Source of the DNA: Streptomyces halstedii
Lineage (GTDB): Bacteria; Actinomycetota; Actinomycetes; Streptomycetales; Streptomycetaceae
DNA length: 64,000 bases
Assembly: GCA_000720535.1 (NCBI GenBank)
Contig: JOAZ01000024.1
Span: 1-64,000, forward strand
Direction: 5' to 3'
In this document: piece after piece, positions 34,812 through 44,013 of the stretch
Position numbering within the stretch: the first letter of the stretch is position 1
Layout: each line of letters begins with the position of its first letter
Notes under the pieces: model-generated
The model's database searches: none
The model's input: only the letters and a program-made list of their open reading frames with translations
What the model was told of the DNA's origin: nothing
Made by a program: the position numbers and the translations under genes

Positions 34812-37800
34812 CCCGCGCTCCCCGGGCTCTGGTGCCACAACTTCCGCCCGGTGGGCGCCCCTTCACCGGCGGGCTGGAGGTCGGACCAGGGGTTCATCTC
34901 GTAACCGGTCGGCAGCTGGATCCGCCGGCCGCCGTCGGCCGGCGCCGCCTCCTCCTCGGTCCCGGGCACCTCCGCCAGCCGTGCCGCGACCGCGTCGAGC
35001 CCGCCCTCGCGCCGCAGTTCGGCCAGCTCCGCCAGGTTCCAGGCCGCCGCCCCCACCACGCTCATGCTGCGCGGGCCGCGCCGCTGGACCACCCCGCGCA
35101 CCAGCAGCAGCCAGGAGTGGAAGACGGTGTGGGCGCAGGCGGCGTGACTGTCGTCGAAGAAGGCCAGGTCCACCAGGCCCGTCCCGTCGTCCAGGGTGGT
35201 GAAGATGACCCGGCGCCCGGAGCGGACGGGCGGGGTCTGGGTGGCCGCCTTGGCGCCCGCGACCAGCACGGTCTCGCCGTGCGCGGCCTCCCGCAGCCGT
35301 TGGGCCGAGACCGCTCCCAGCTCCTCCAGGAAGGCGTGGTGATCACCCATCAGGTGGCGGGAGACGTCCATGCTGAGGACGCCGAGTTCGGCGCTGAGGC
35401 GTTCGGCGTCGTTGAGGTCGGGCAGTCCGACGGTGCCCGTGCGGTGCCCGTCGCCGAGCGGGAGCTGGGCGCCGTCGCCCCGGGCCCCGGCGCCGCGCTG
35501 GGCACGGTGCAGTTCGGACAGGTGCAGCAGCAGGTCCCGGCGGTTGGCGCCGAAGGCGTCCAGCGCGCCGACCTGGGCGAGGCGTTCGGCGGCCGGCCTG
35601 CCGGGCCGGGCCCGCTGCCAGAAGTCGAGCAGCGAGGAGTAGGGCTGCCCGGCCTCGATCCGGGCGACCTCGGCCTCGCTGATGCCGTGGACGTCCGCGA
35701 GGGCCAGCCGCAGCCCCCACGCGCCACGCTCAGACACCAGTTCGATTCGATGGGTGGCCGCCGACCGGTTGACGTCCAGCGGCAGCACCGGCACCCCGCG
35801 CCGCCGCGCGTCCGCGAGCAGCAGCCGCTTGGGGTACATCCCCGGGTCGTGGGTGAGCAGCCCGGCGTAGAAGGCCGCCGGGTGGTGCGCCTTGAGCCAG
35901 GCCGACTGGTACGTCGGTACGGCGAAGGCGACCGCGTGCGCCTTGCAGAAGCCGTAGCTGCCGAACGCCTCGACGATCTCCCAGGCACGGTCGACCACCT
36001 CGGGCGCATACCCCCGCTCCGCCGCCCGGAGCGCGAACCAGACCTTGATCCGGCCCTGCGACTCGGGGTCGGACAGCCCGCGCCGCACCCGGTCGGCCTC
36101 GCCCCGGCCGCAGCCGGTCATGATGTCGACCATCTCGATGATCTGCTCGTGGAAGACGACCACGCCGTAGGTGTCGCGCAGCGGTCCCTCCAGGTCGGGG
36201 TGCGGGTAGCGGACGGGCGCGCGGCCGTGCCGGGCCTCGATGAACGGCCGCACCATGTCGGCGGCGACGGGACCGGGGCGGAACAGCGAGATGTCGACCA
36301 CCAGGTCGTGGAAGGTGGCGGGCTGGAGCCTGCCGACCAGGTCGCGCTGGCCCGGTGACTCGATCTGGAAGCAGCCCAGCGTCTCGGCGCTCCTGATCAG
36401 CCGGTACGTCTCCGGGTCGTCCGGCGGCACGGCGTCCAGGTCGAGCTCCTGCCCCGAGGCCCGCTTCAGCTCGGTGACCGCGTGCGCCATCGCCGACTGC
36501 ATCCGTACGCCGAGCACGTCGAGCTTGAGCAGCCCGAGGTGTTCCACGTCGTCCTTGTCGAACTGCGCCATCGGGAAGCCCTCGCCGCTGGTGGGCACGA
36601 CGGGCGTACGCCGCAGCAGCGAGGCGTCCGAGAGCAGCACCCCGCACGGGTGCATGGCGATACCGCGCGGCAGCGCGTCCAGCGCCTCCACCAGCTCCCA
36701 GAGCCGGCCGTACCGCTCCTTCCGCCCGGCCACCTCGCGCAGTTCGGGCAGCTCCTCCATCGCGGCGCGGGCGTCCCTGGCCCGGATGTGCGGGAAGGCC
36801 TTGGCGAGCCGGTCGGTCTCGGCGGGGTCCATGGAGAGCGCGGCGCCGACGTCCCGGATGGCGTGGCGCACCCGGTAGGTCTCGGGCATGGAGACGGTGG
36901 CGACCCGCTCGGCGCCGAAGCGCCCGATGATCGCGCGGTAGACGTCGAGGCGGCGGGCCGACTCCACGTCGATGTCGATGTCGGGCAGCACGAAGCGCCG
37001 TTTGGACAGGAACCGCTCCATGAGCAGCCCGTGTTCGACGGGGTCGGCGTGCGCGATGCCCAGCAGGTGGTTGACCAGGGACCCGGCGCCGGAACCGCGC
37101 GCGGCGACCCGGACGCCCATCCCCTTCACGTCGTCCACCACCTGAGCGACCGTCAGGAAGTAGGAGGCGAAGCCGTGGTGGGCGATGATGTCCAGCTCGT
37201 GGTGCATCCGCTCCCAGTGGTCGCGCCTGCCGTCCAGACCGCGCAGCACCATGCCGGCGGCGGCGCGGGAGGCCAGCACCCGCTGCGCGGTACGCCGCCC
37301 GGCGCCGACGAGGTGCGGTTCGGGGAAGTGGACGCTGCCCAGCCCCAGGTCGTCCGCGGGGTCGACGCGGCAGGCGTCGGCGGTGTGCCGGGTCTCGGCC
37401 AGCAGCCGCTCCCCCGCGCCCGGACCGAGGCCCGCGGCCGAGGTGACCCGCTCGGCGGTCTCCCGCATCGCGTGGGCGTCCTTGAGCCAGCGCTCCCCGC
37501 TGTCGAGGGGGGAGCGGCGCGGGTCGACGGGAACGAGCCTGCGGGCGGAGTCGAGTACGTCGGCGACCGGGCCCTGCCCCGGGTCGGCGTACCGGACGGC
37601 GTTGGTCAGCACGGCCCGCACCCCCTGGTCGGCGGCGAAGCCGACGGTACGGGCGGCGAGCCGCAGCGATCCGGGGCCGGTGCCCGCGCGGCCGTGGTGG
37701 ACCGCTTCGAGGCGCAGGGCGTCACCGTAGAGCTCCCGCCAGGGGGCGAGCAGCGCGGCGGCCCGGTCGGGGCGTCCGGCGGCGAGGGCCGCGCCGACGT

Positions 37801-38269
37801 CGGAGGCGGGGCCGAGCAGCACGGTGAGCCCTTCGGCGGGCAGCGCGGCCCGGCCGACCAGGAGCTGTCCGGTGCCGGCGCCGCCCGTGTCCGGGGCGTG
37901 CGCCGCGGTGACCAGCCGGCACAGTTCGGCCCAGGCGGGTGCGCCGTCCCGGGCGAGGAAGGTGACCCGGGGCGCGGATTCGTCGACGAAGGCACCGCCG
38001 CGGACCGGGGCCCGCAGCCGGTGCGTCAGCCCGGCCCCGCCCTCTCCCGTACGCGGCGCCACCGCGAGTTCCGCCCCGAAGAGCGGCCGGATCCCGGCGC
38101 TCTCGCAGGCCCGTGCGAAGCGGACCGCGCCCGTGAGGCCGTCGCGGTCGGTCAGCGCGAGGGCGTCCATCCCTCGCTCGGCGGCGCGCTCGGCCAGCCG
38201 CTCCGGATGGGAGGCGCCGTACCGCAGGGAGAACCCGGAGGCGGTATGCAGATGCGTGAAGCCTGACAC
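34808..38269 (-). CDS. dnaE2: Error-prone DNA polymerase III alpha subunit DnaE2
   Basis: A 1153-residue C-family polymerase. The PHP domain starts FTHLHTASGFSLRYGASHPE. The polymerase palm carries VAARGSGAGSLVNHLLGIAH and FVLPDIDIDVESARR with the catalytic aspartates, then FGAERVATVSM. The C-terminal OB fold is near residues 1000-1100. DnaE2 makes mutagenic bypass synthesis after damage. GTG 38269 was chosen because AGGAGG precedes it by 6 bp. A LexA-type box lies 63 bp upstream, so the operon belongs to the SOS response. Gene order is dnaE2 then imuB; no imuA' is present. Confidence 0.93.
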   Translation of the reverse strand: MSGFTHLHTASGFSLRYGASHPERLAERAAERGMDALALTDRDGLTGAVRFARACESAGIRPLFGAELAVAPRTGEGGAGLTHRLRAPVRGGAFVDESAPRVTFLARDGAPAWAELCRLVTAAHAPDTGGAGTGQLLVGRAALPAEGLTVLLGPASDVGAALAAGRPDRAAALLAPWRELYGDALRLEAVHHGRAGTGPGSLRLAARTVGFAADQGVRAVLTNAVRYADPGQGPVADVLDSARRLVPVDPRRSPLDSGERWLKDAHAMRETAERVTSAAGLGPGAGERLLAETRHTADACRVDPADDLGLGSVHFPEPHLVGAGRRTAQRVLASRAAAGMVLRGLDGRRDHWERMHHELDIIAHHGFASYFLTVAQVVDDVKGMGVRVAARGSGAGSLVNHLLGIAHADPVEHGLLMERFLSKRRFVLPDIDIDVESARRLDVYRAIIGRFGAERVATVSMPETYRVRHAIRDVGAALSMDPAETDRLAKAFPHIRARDARAAMEELPELREVAGRKERYGRLWELVEALDALPRGIAMHPCGVLLSDASLLRRTPVVPTSGEGFPMAQFDKDDVEHLGLLKLDVLGVRMQSAMAHAVTELKRASGQELDLDAVPPDDPETYRLIRSAETLGCFQIESPGQRDLVGRLQPATFHDLVVDISLFRPGPVAADMVRPFIEARHGRAPVRYPHPDLEGPLRDTYGVVVFHEQIIEMVDIMTGCGRGEADRVRRGLSDPESQGRIKVWFALRAAERGYAPEVVDRAWEIVEAFGSYGFCKAHAVAFAVPTYQSAWLKAHHPAAFYAGLLTHDPGMYPKRLLLADARRRGVPVLPLDVNRSAATHRIELVSERGAWGLRLALADVHGISEAEVARIEAGQPYSSLLDFWQRARPGRPAAERLAQVGALDAFGANRRDLLLHLSELHRAQRGAGARGDGAQLPLGDGHRTGTVGLPDLNDAERLSAELGVLSMDVSRHLMGDHHAFLEELGAVSAQRLREAAHGETVLVAGAKAATQTPPVRSGRRVIFTTLDDGTGLVDLAFFDDSHAACAHTVFHSWLLLVRGVVQRRGPRSMSVVGAAAWNLAELAELRREGGLDAVAARLAEVPGTEEEAAPADGGRRIQLPTGYEMNPWSDLQPAGEGAPTGRKLWHQSPGSAG

Positions 38270-38331
38270 CCGCACCTCCTGGACCGTTCCGTATAGCGCC
38301 ACCCCCCTCGCTCTCCACCCTAAACCAAGTT

Positions 38332-38347
38332 TCGAACATTCGTACGA
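38332..38347 (-). promoter_or_regulatory. LexA (SOS) box before dnaE2-imuB
   Basis: TCGAACATTCGTACGA matches the actinobacterial SOS box TCGAAC-N4-GTTCGA with one mismatch. It lies 63 bp before the dnaE2 start in a short AT-rich stretch, between dnaE2 and the divergent membrane-protein gene. Confidence 0.8.
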
Positions 38348-38451
38348 TAGCCGAAGCGGGGCGCACCCCCGTCCCCCCTCCGGCCGCCGCCCCTCCGCCA
38401 TTCGGCTCTGCCCCGACTGCACGGACCGTGGGGCGCCCGGACCGTGGGGGC

Positions 38452-39498
38452 ATGACTTTCGCCGGGGAAGTGAAGAACGCCGTCACCGTGCGGGCCGCCC
38501 TGCTCGTCGTCGGGGTCCTGGCGCTCCAGCTGCTGTTCATCGCGTCGTACGTCGGGGCGCTGCACCGTCCCGACGCGACGGACGTCCCCTTCGGCGTCGT
38601 CGCCCCGCGGCAGACGTCCCAGCAGCTCGTCACCCGGCTGGACGACCTCCCGGGCGGCCCGCTGGACCCCCGCGCGGTCTCCGACGCGGCCGAGGCGCAG
38701 AAGAAGGTCATGAACCGTGACCTGGACGGCGTCCTGATCGTCGACCCCCAGGGCACGACGGACACCCTGCTCGTCGCCTCGGGCGGCGGCACCGTCCTGG
38801 CGAACACCCTGGTCAAGATCATCGAACGGGCGGAGGCACCGCAGCACCGCACGGTACGGACCGTGGACGTGGCCCCGGCCTCCCCGGACGACTTCAACGG
38901 GCTCTCGTCGTTCTACCTGGTGGTGGGCTGGTGCGTCGGCGGCTACCTCTGTGCCTCGATCCTGGCCATCAGCGCCGGGGCCAAGCCCGCCAACCGGCAG
39001 CGCGCGCTGATCCGCACCGGGGTCATGGCGCTGTACTCGATCGCGGGCGGGATCGGCGGCGCGATCGTCATCGGACCGATCCTCGGCGCGCTTCCGGGCA
39101 GCCTGTGGGGGCTGGCGGGGCTGGGCGCCCTGATCGTCTTCGCGGTCGGCATGATCACGCTCGCCCTGGAGGCGCTCACCGGCATCGTCGGCATCGGGCT
39201 GGCCGTCCTGATCATCGTGGTCGCGGGCAACCCGAGCGCGGGCGGCGCCTTCCCCCTGCCGATGCTGCCCGAGTTCTGGCGGGCGATCGGCCCCGCCCTG
39301 CCACCCGGCGCGGGCACCTGGACGGCCCGCTCGATCGCCTACTTCCGGGGCAACGCGGTCACCGGCCCGCTTCTGGTGCTCTCCGCCTGGGCGGTCGTCG
39401 GCACCGCCCTCACCCTGCTGCTGTCACTGCGGCGCGGGCCTGACGGGGAAGGCCCCTGGGCGGCCACGGCCGTCGACACCTCCGAGCCGCTGCGCTGA
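38452..39498 (+). CDS. Export-type multi-pass membrane protein (ABC-2/YhgE-like)
   Basis: A 348-residue protein. One N-terminal helix (about residues 14-36) is followed by an extracellular-type domain of about 130 residues and then five or six helices (about 150-340), the layout of YhgE/Pip and DUF3533 proteins related to ABC-2 permeases. The motif DVPFGVVAPRQTSQQLVTRL marks the first part of the external domain. It may export small molecules or wall material without its own ATPase gene nearby. ATG 38452. It is divergent from dnaE2 and shares the LexA-box region. Confidence 0.8.
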   Translation: MTFAGEVKNAVTVRAALLVVGVLALQLLFIASYVGALHRPDATDVPFGVVAPRQTSQQLVTRLDDLPGGPLDPRAVSDAAEAQKKVMNRDLDGVLIVDPQGTTDTLLVASGGGTVLANTLVKIIERAEAPQHRTVRTVDVAPASPDDFNGLSSFYLVVGWCVGGYLCASILAISAGAKPANRQRALIRTGVMALYSIAGGIGGAIVIGPILGALPGSLWGLAGLGALIVFAVGMITLALEALTGIVGIGLAVLIIVVAGNPSAGGAFPLPMLPEFWRAIGPALPPGAGTWTARSIAYFRGNAVTGPLLVLSAWAVVGTALTLLLSLRRGPDGEGPWAATAVDTSEPLR

Positions 39499-39623
39499 GA
39501 GGCCGGGAGCGGAGAGCGGGGCCGGAAGGCGGGGCCGGAGGCCGGGAACGGGGGGAAACCCGACGCACCGGCCTGGGGCCTGCCGGATGGTCCACGCGGT
39601 ACGCCCGTCCCTACGGTCGGCCC

Positions 39624-40805
39624 ATGCCACTCATCCGTCGTACACCCGCCCGCCTCGCGGCGACCGCCTGCGCCGCCGCCCTGCTCGCGGCGCTCGTCCC
39701 CGCCGGGGCGACCGCCACGGCCGTCGCCCGCCCCACCCCGCTGCAACGCGACGCCGACGCGTTACGCGACGCCGGGGTCACCGGGGTGTCGGCCCGGCTG
39801 GACACGTCCCGCGCGGTCCGCACCGTACGCAGCGGGGTCGGTGACCTGCGCACCGGGCGGCCCGTGCCCCGGGACGGGTACGTGCGGATCGGCAGCACCA
39901 CCAAGACGTTCGTCGCGACCGTGCTGCTCCAGCTCACCGGCGAGAAACGGCTGTCGCTCGACGACACGGTGGAACGGTGGCTTCCCGGGGTGGTACGCGG
40001 CCACGGCAACGACGGACGCCGCGTCACCCTGCGCCAGCTCCTCCAGCACACCAGCGGGATACCCGACTACACCGGCGACACCGTCCCCGACCCCACCGCC
40101 GCCGGCTACCGCGAGCACCGGCTGACCACCAACTCCGCCCGGCAGCGCGTCGCGCTGGCCATGCGGCACCGGCCCGACTTCGAGGCCGGGACGGGCTGGC
40201 GGTACTCCAACACCAACTACGTGCTCGCGGGCCTGGTGATCGAGGCGGTCACCGGCCGCACCTGGGAGCAGGAGGTCCGCTCCAGGATCCTGCGGCCCCT
40301 CCGCCTCACCCGCACCCTCGCCCCGGGTGACGATCCGCTGCTGCCACGCCCCCACGCCCGCGACTACCAGCAGTTCGGGCCGGGGGAACCGCTGACGGAC
40401 ACCACCCTCGCCTACCTCCCCTTCGACGGGGACGCCGACGGGGCGTTGATCAGTACGGCGGCGGACACCAACCGGTTCTTCTCCGCGCTCCTGACGGGAG
40501 AGCTGCTCTCCCCGGCACTGCTCGCCGAGATGCGTAAGGGCGTCCCGGTGCCCGAGGAACACGGCGCGCCGCCGGGCACCCGCTACGGCCTCGGCCTCGA
40601 ATGGTCGCCGCTGTCCTGCGGAGGCGGCTACTGGGGGCACAGCGGAAGCGGCTTCGGATACGTGGTGGCGCCCGCCGTCACCGTGGACGGACGAACCGCC
40701 GCCGTCACCGTCACCGCCCACAGCCGGCCCGCGGACCGGACCACCGCCGAGCGTCAGCTCCGGGGCGTCACGGCCCTGATCGACCACGCGCTGTGCGGCA
40801 CCTGA
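39624..40805 (+). CDS. Secreted beta-lactamase-like serine hydrolase with a TTA codon
   Basis: A 393-residue serine beta-lactamase/D-Ala-D-Ala carboxypeptidase-type protein. A Sec signal ends near ATAVARP. The active-site STTK (SxxK, about residue 91), YSN (YxN, about 193) and a C-terminal HSGSGFG in place of KTG define the class C/R61-like fold. Codon 47 is TTA (39762-39764), the rare leucine codon read by the developmentally regulated bldA tRNA, so translation is probably delayed to differentiation. The natural substrate may be peptidoglycan stem peptides. Confidence 0.88.
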   Translation: MPLIRRTPARLAATACAAALLAALVPAGATATAVARPTPLQRDADALRDAGVTGVSARLDTSRAVRTVRSGVGDLRTGRPVPRDGYVRIGSTTKTFVATVLLQLTGEKRLSLDDTVERWLPGVVRGHGNDGRRVTLRQLLQHTSGIPDYTGDTVPDPTAAGYREHRLTTNSARQRVALAMRHRPDFEAGTGWRYSNTNYVLAGLVIEAVTGRTWEQEVRSRILRPLRLTRTLAPGDDPLLPRPHARDYQQFGPGEPLTDTTLAYLPFDGDADGALISTAADTNRFFSALLTGELLSPALLAEMRKGVPVPEEHGAPPGTRYGLGLEWSPLSCGGGYWGHSGSGFGYVVAPAVTVDGRTAAVTVTAHSRPADRTTAERQLRGVTALIDHALCGT

Positions 40806-41024
40806 CGCCGGTGCCCACTCAACGGGCGGTCGCTGTACTGCCCTTGTTCCTCCGGCGCGCGTACGGCGACCAGGCCGTGCACGGCCCGGCGCCCGGCGGA
40901 CCGATACCTGACAAACGTCATCCCTTCCTGTGCGCAAGGTCGTTCCTGGGAAGGATGGATGACCGGTGTGACGCGCAGAGGATGGGGAGCTCTGCCACGC
41001 ACACCTGAGGAGACGGGATCCCCC

Positions 41025-42353
41025 ATGCGCGACACCCGACCGAACCCTCGCTCCGACCGCCGCAGAGCGCGTCTGGCCGCCGTCGCGTCGGCGGCCCTGT
41101 TGTCGCTCCTGGCCGGCGCGTCTCCGGCCGGGGCCGCCGCCGCCCCGCCGTCGGCCACCGCCACCGCGTCCGCCGCCTCGACCGCCACCCCCCTCGACCG
41201 GAAGGCACTGCGCGCCTCCCTCGAAGCGTTCCACCAGGCGGGCATGTACGGGGCCTACTCCTCGGTCAGGGACGGCTCCGAGCGGTGGCGCGGAGCGGTC
41301 GGCGTCGCCGACATCGACACCGGCCGGCCGATGCGCCCGGACTACGAGCACCGCGTCGGCAGCATCACCAAGACCTTCACCTCGGTGGCCGTCCTCCAGC
41401 AGGTGGCCGAGGGCCGGATCGGCCTCGACGCCCCGATCGGCGACTACCTTCCGGACCTGGTACCGGGCGAGCGGGGCCGGGAGGTGACGGTGCGGATGCT
41501 GCTCAACCACACGAGCGGCATCGCGGACTACATACTGCCCGCCTTCCCCGGGCTGGTGACGGACCCGGGACAGGCCCTGGACGAAGGCCGCTTCCGCGAG
41601 CTGGTCCCCGAAGAGCTGGTCCGCCTCGGCCTGGCCGCCGAGCCGCCGGCACCGCGTGGCACACACGCGTACGCGAACACCAACTACCTCATCGCCGGTC
41701 TGCTGCTGGAGAAGGTCACGGGCCAGGACCCGGAGGCGTACATCACCGAGAACGTCATCCGCAGGGCCGGACTGCGGCACACGTACTTCCCGCGCTCCGC
41801 CCGCATCCCGGGTCCGCACGCCAGGATGTACGAGTCGTTCTACGGAACCATCGACCCGGCGCGCGACTACAGCGTCTACGACATGTCGTGGGCCGGGACG
41901 GCCGGGGCGATGGTCTCCACGACGGACGACCTCAACGACTTCTACCGCCGGCTCCTCGGCGGGAAGCTGCTCGGCGCGGCGGAGCTGCGGGAGATGAAGA
42001 CGACGGTCCCCGCCTACGAGCCCGCTCCGGGGCAGGAGGTGGCGATGCGGTACGGCCTCGGCCTGTACACGCTCAAGATGCCCGGCGGCGACTGGTACTG
42101 GGGCCACGACGGTGGCGTGTTCGGGGCCGGGACCTGGGCGCTGTCCACGGAGGACGGGCGCCGCCAGGCCGCGATCGGCTACAACCTGATGAAGTACGAG
42201 CGGTTCGGCGAAGACGGGACACCGCTGCCGGACCCGATCGGCTCCGCGCTGTTCGGTTACATGGACGGAGCGCTGAGCGGCGCCCCCGCCGAGCGGGCCC
42301 CCGGCGCGTCGCCGGTGCCTCAGCGTCTGGTCGCACCCGAGCAGCTGCGGTGA
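41025..42353 (+). CDS. Secreted beta-lactamase-like serine hydrolase (second copy type)
   Basis: A 442-residue protein of the same family as the gene before it. An Ala-rich signal peptide follows a basic N-terminus and ends near AGAAAAP. The SITK motif (about residue 116), YAN (YxN, about 222) and HDGGVFG near residue 365 form the active site. It probably acts as a D-alanyl-D-alanine peptidase or esterase at the cell surface. ATG 41025 has GAGGAGACGGG ahead. A 219-bp gap separates it from the first hydrolase, so it has its own promoter. A strong terminator follows. Confidence 0.88.
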   Translation: MRDTRPNPRSDRRRARLAAVASAALLSLLAGASPAGAAAAPPSATATASAASTATPLDRKALRASLEAFHQAGMYGAYSSVRDGSERWRGAVGVADIDTGRPMRPDYEHRVGSITKTFTSVAVLQQVAEGRIGLDAPIGDYLPDLVPGERGREVTVRMLLNHTSGIADYILPAFPGLVTDPGQALDEGRFRELVPEELVRLGLAAEPPAPRGTHAYANTNYLIAGLLLEKVTGQDPEAYITENVIRRAGLRHTYFPRSARIPGPHARMYESFYGTIDPARDYSVYDMSWAGTAGAMVSTTDDLNDFYRRLLGGKLLGAAELREMKTTVPAYEPAPGQEVAMRYGLGLYTLKMPGGDWYWGHDGGVFGAGTWALSTEDGRRQAAIGYNLMKYERFGEDGTPLPDPIGSALFGYMDGALSGAPAERAPGASPVPQRLVAPEQLR

Positions 42354-42360
42354 GGGCGGG

Positions 42361-42388
42361 CGGCCCCCGTACTGCCGTACGGGGGCCG
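42361..42388 (+). terminator. Terminator after the second serine hydrolase
   Basis: CGGCCCCCGTAC and GTACGGGGGCCG form a perfect 12-bp stem with a TGCC loop, 8 bp after the hydrolase stop. Confidence 0.85.
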
Positions 42389-42403
42389 CGTGGACACCGC
42401 CGA

Positions 42404-42434
42404 TGAGCCGCTCCCCCACGAGGGGAGCGGCTCA
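42404..42434 (-). terminator. Terminator after sprD
   Basis: TGAGCCGCTCCCC (42404-42416) and GGGGAGCGGCTCA (42422-42434) form a perfect 13-bp stem with a 5-nt loop, 35 bp past the sprD stop. With the preceding stem-loop it insulates the convergent genes. Confidence 0.85.
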
Positions 42435-42468
42435 CAGACCTGCCCGGAACCGAGGGCGACCTCGGAGG

Positions 42469-43554
42469 TCAGCCGATCTCGGCCCCGTACGCCGCCAGCG
42501 CCTCCGGCACCGGCTGGAAGAAGGTCGTGCCTCCCGCCGAGCAGTCACCGCTGCCGCCCGAGGTCAGGCCGATGGCCGTGTCGCCCGAGAAGAGCGAGCC
42601 GCCGCTGTCGCCGGGCTCGGCGCAGACCGTCGTCTGGATGAGCCCGTTGACGATGTCGCCGTTGCCGTAGTTGACCGTGGCGTTCAGGGCGGTGACCTGG
42701 CCGTCGTGGACCTGGGTGGTCGAGCCGCTGCGGGTCACCGTCATGCCGACCGTGGCCTCGCCCGCCTTGGTGATGGCCTGGCTGGAGCCGTTGTAGAGGT
42801 CCACCGCGCTGGGGTGCGCCACGCTCGCGGTGTACTTGACCAGGCCGTAGTCGTTGCCCGGGAAGCTGGAGCCCGCGTTGCTGCCGATCTCCGAGCCGGT
42901 CTGCGTGTCGGACCAGCTGGTGATGGCGTCGGTGCAGTGACCGGCCGTCAGGAAGTACGGCTCGCCGCCCTTGACCACGTTGAAGCCCAGCGAGCAGCGG
43001 CCGCCGTTGCCCCAGATGGCGTCGCCGCCCGCGATGAGCGGTGTGAACTCTCCTGCGGAGCGCACGAGTTCGGCCTTCGCCCCGAGCCCGTCGACGACCT
43101 TGCCGAGCTTGTCCAGGGCCGCGCCGTCCACCGTGCTGTCCGCGGTGACGACGACCTTGTTGCTGACCGGGTCGACCGCCCAGGAGGTGCCGGGGAGGGA
43201 GGCGCGCTCGCTCAGGGTCTGCCGGGCGGCCGTCAGGTCGGCGGTCGAGTTCTGTACGACCCTGGCCGTGCCGCCCGCCTGGCGCACCTGCTCGGCGGCG
43301 GCCTGGTCGAGGACGTTCACGACGAGGTGCTTCGTCCCGGCGTCGTAGTACGCGCCCGCCGCGTCGGCGCCCAGGCTCTTGTCGAGGGTGGTGGCGAGAT
43401 TTCCGGCCGCCTGCGCCGTCAGCGTCCGGGCGGTGAACGCGGGTACGTCATCGCTGGCGTTCGCAGTCTGGAAGGTGGCTCCCGCGGCGACCAGGGCGAC
43501 GACCGCCGAACCCGCGAGGGCCGCACGCTTCCCGGATATGCGTCGCTGCTTCAA
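42469..43554 (-). CDS. sprD: Streptogrisin D-type secreted serine protease
   Basis: A 361-residue preproprotease of the chymotrypsin-like S1 family. A Sec signal ends near QTANAS and an alpha-lytic-type prodomain (about residues 35-165) chaperones folding. The mature enzyme starts near [20 protein letters not shown] (about 174). His (FLTAGHCTD), Asp ([11 protein letters not shown]) and Ser ([13 protein letters not shown]) form the triad, with four cysteines in two disulfides. Mature sequence is closest, from memory, to streptogrisin D. A decayed homologue lies at 55805-55945. Confidence 0.93.
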   Translation of the reverse strand: MKQRRISGKRAALAGSAVVALVAAGATFQTANASDDVPAFTARTLTAQAAGNLATTLDKSLGADAAGAYYDAGTKHLVVNVLDQAAAEQVRQAGGTARVVQNSTADLTAARQTLSERASLPGTSWAVDPVSNKVVVTADSTVDGAALDKLGKVVDGLGAKAELVRSAGEFTPLIAGGDAIWGNGGRCSLGFNVVKGGEPYFLTAGHCTDAITSWSDTQTGSEIGSNAGSSFPGNDYGLVKYTASVAHPSAVDLYNGSSQAITKAGEATVGMTVTRSGSTTQVHDGQVTALNATVNYGNGDIVNGLIQTTVCAEPGDSGGSLFSGDTAIGLTSGGSGDCSAGGTTFFQPVPEALAAYGAEIG

Positions 43555-44013
43555 CTTCTACCTCCTGTGGGGGGCCGCGTACGGGCAAGTGGGGTGCTCG
43601 TACACGGAGGATGTGACGCCCACTATTCCGATGCGGCGGAGCCCACACAAGGTCGCCTTCTGGACGCACACATGACAACAACACCGCGCACGCACCCTGT
43701 TCACACGGCGAGGTCGGAGGGTGCCGATTCCACATCGCGAACGCCGCGCGCGGGCCCGAACCGGTGGTACGCGGGCATTCGGCCTGTCCTGAACTCGCCC
43801 TCCGCAGTCCGGATGCTGGGGTCGCGCATCCGGATACGGGGCGCGCGCGGTGCGGTGGGGGGGCGCCAAAGGCCACGGGCCGCACACCGGTTCCTTCCGT
43901 CCGGGGAGTCCCGGTGACGCCCTTGATGGTTCATCATCGGAAAGACGGAACAGGCAGTACGAACCGGGTAGTTGGGCCCGGACCGGGCGGGGTGGCCGAG
44001 CGGAGGAGGCGGA
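43555..44013. other. Long divergent promoter region of sprD and the hydrolase gene
   Basis: About 460 bp without a supported gene. The part near sprD (43600-43720) is less GC-rich and holds likely promoter elements. Frames here show no motif. No large stem-loop or repeat is evident. Confidence 0.5.

Noticed and set aside
42361-42434. The paired hairpins after the serine hydrolase as an attachment site or transposon end
   Set aside because: Each is a self-contained stem next to a gene end, and together they fit two convergent terminators.
43679-43937. Short frames in the sprD upstream region
   Set aside because: No ribosome site, motif or family pattern; they stay open because of GC content.
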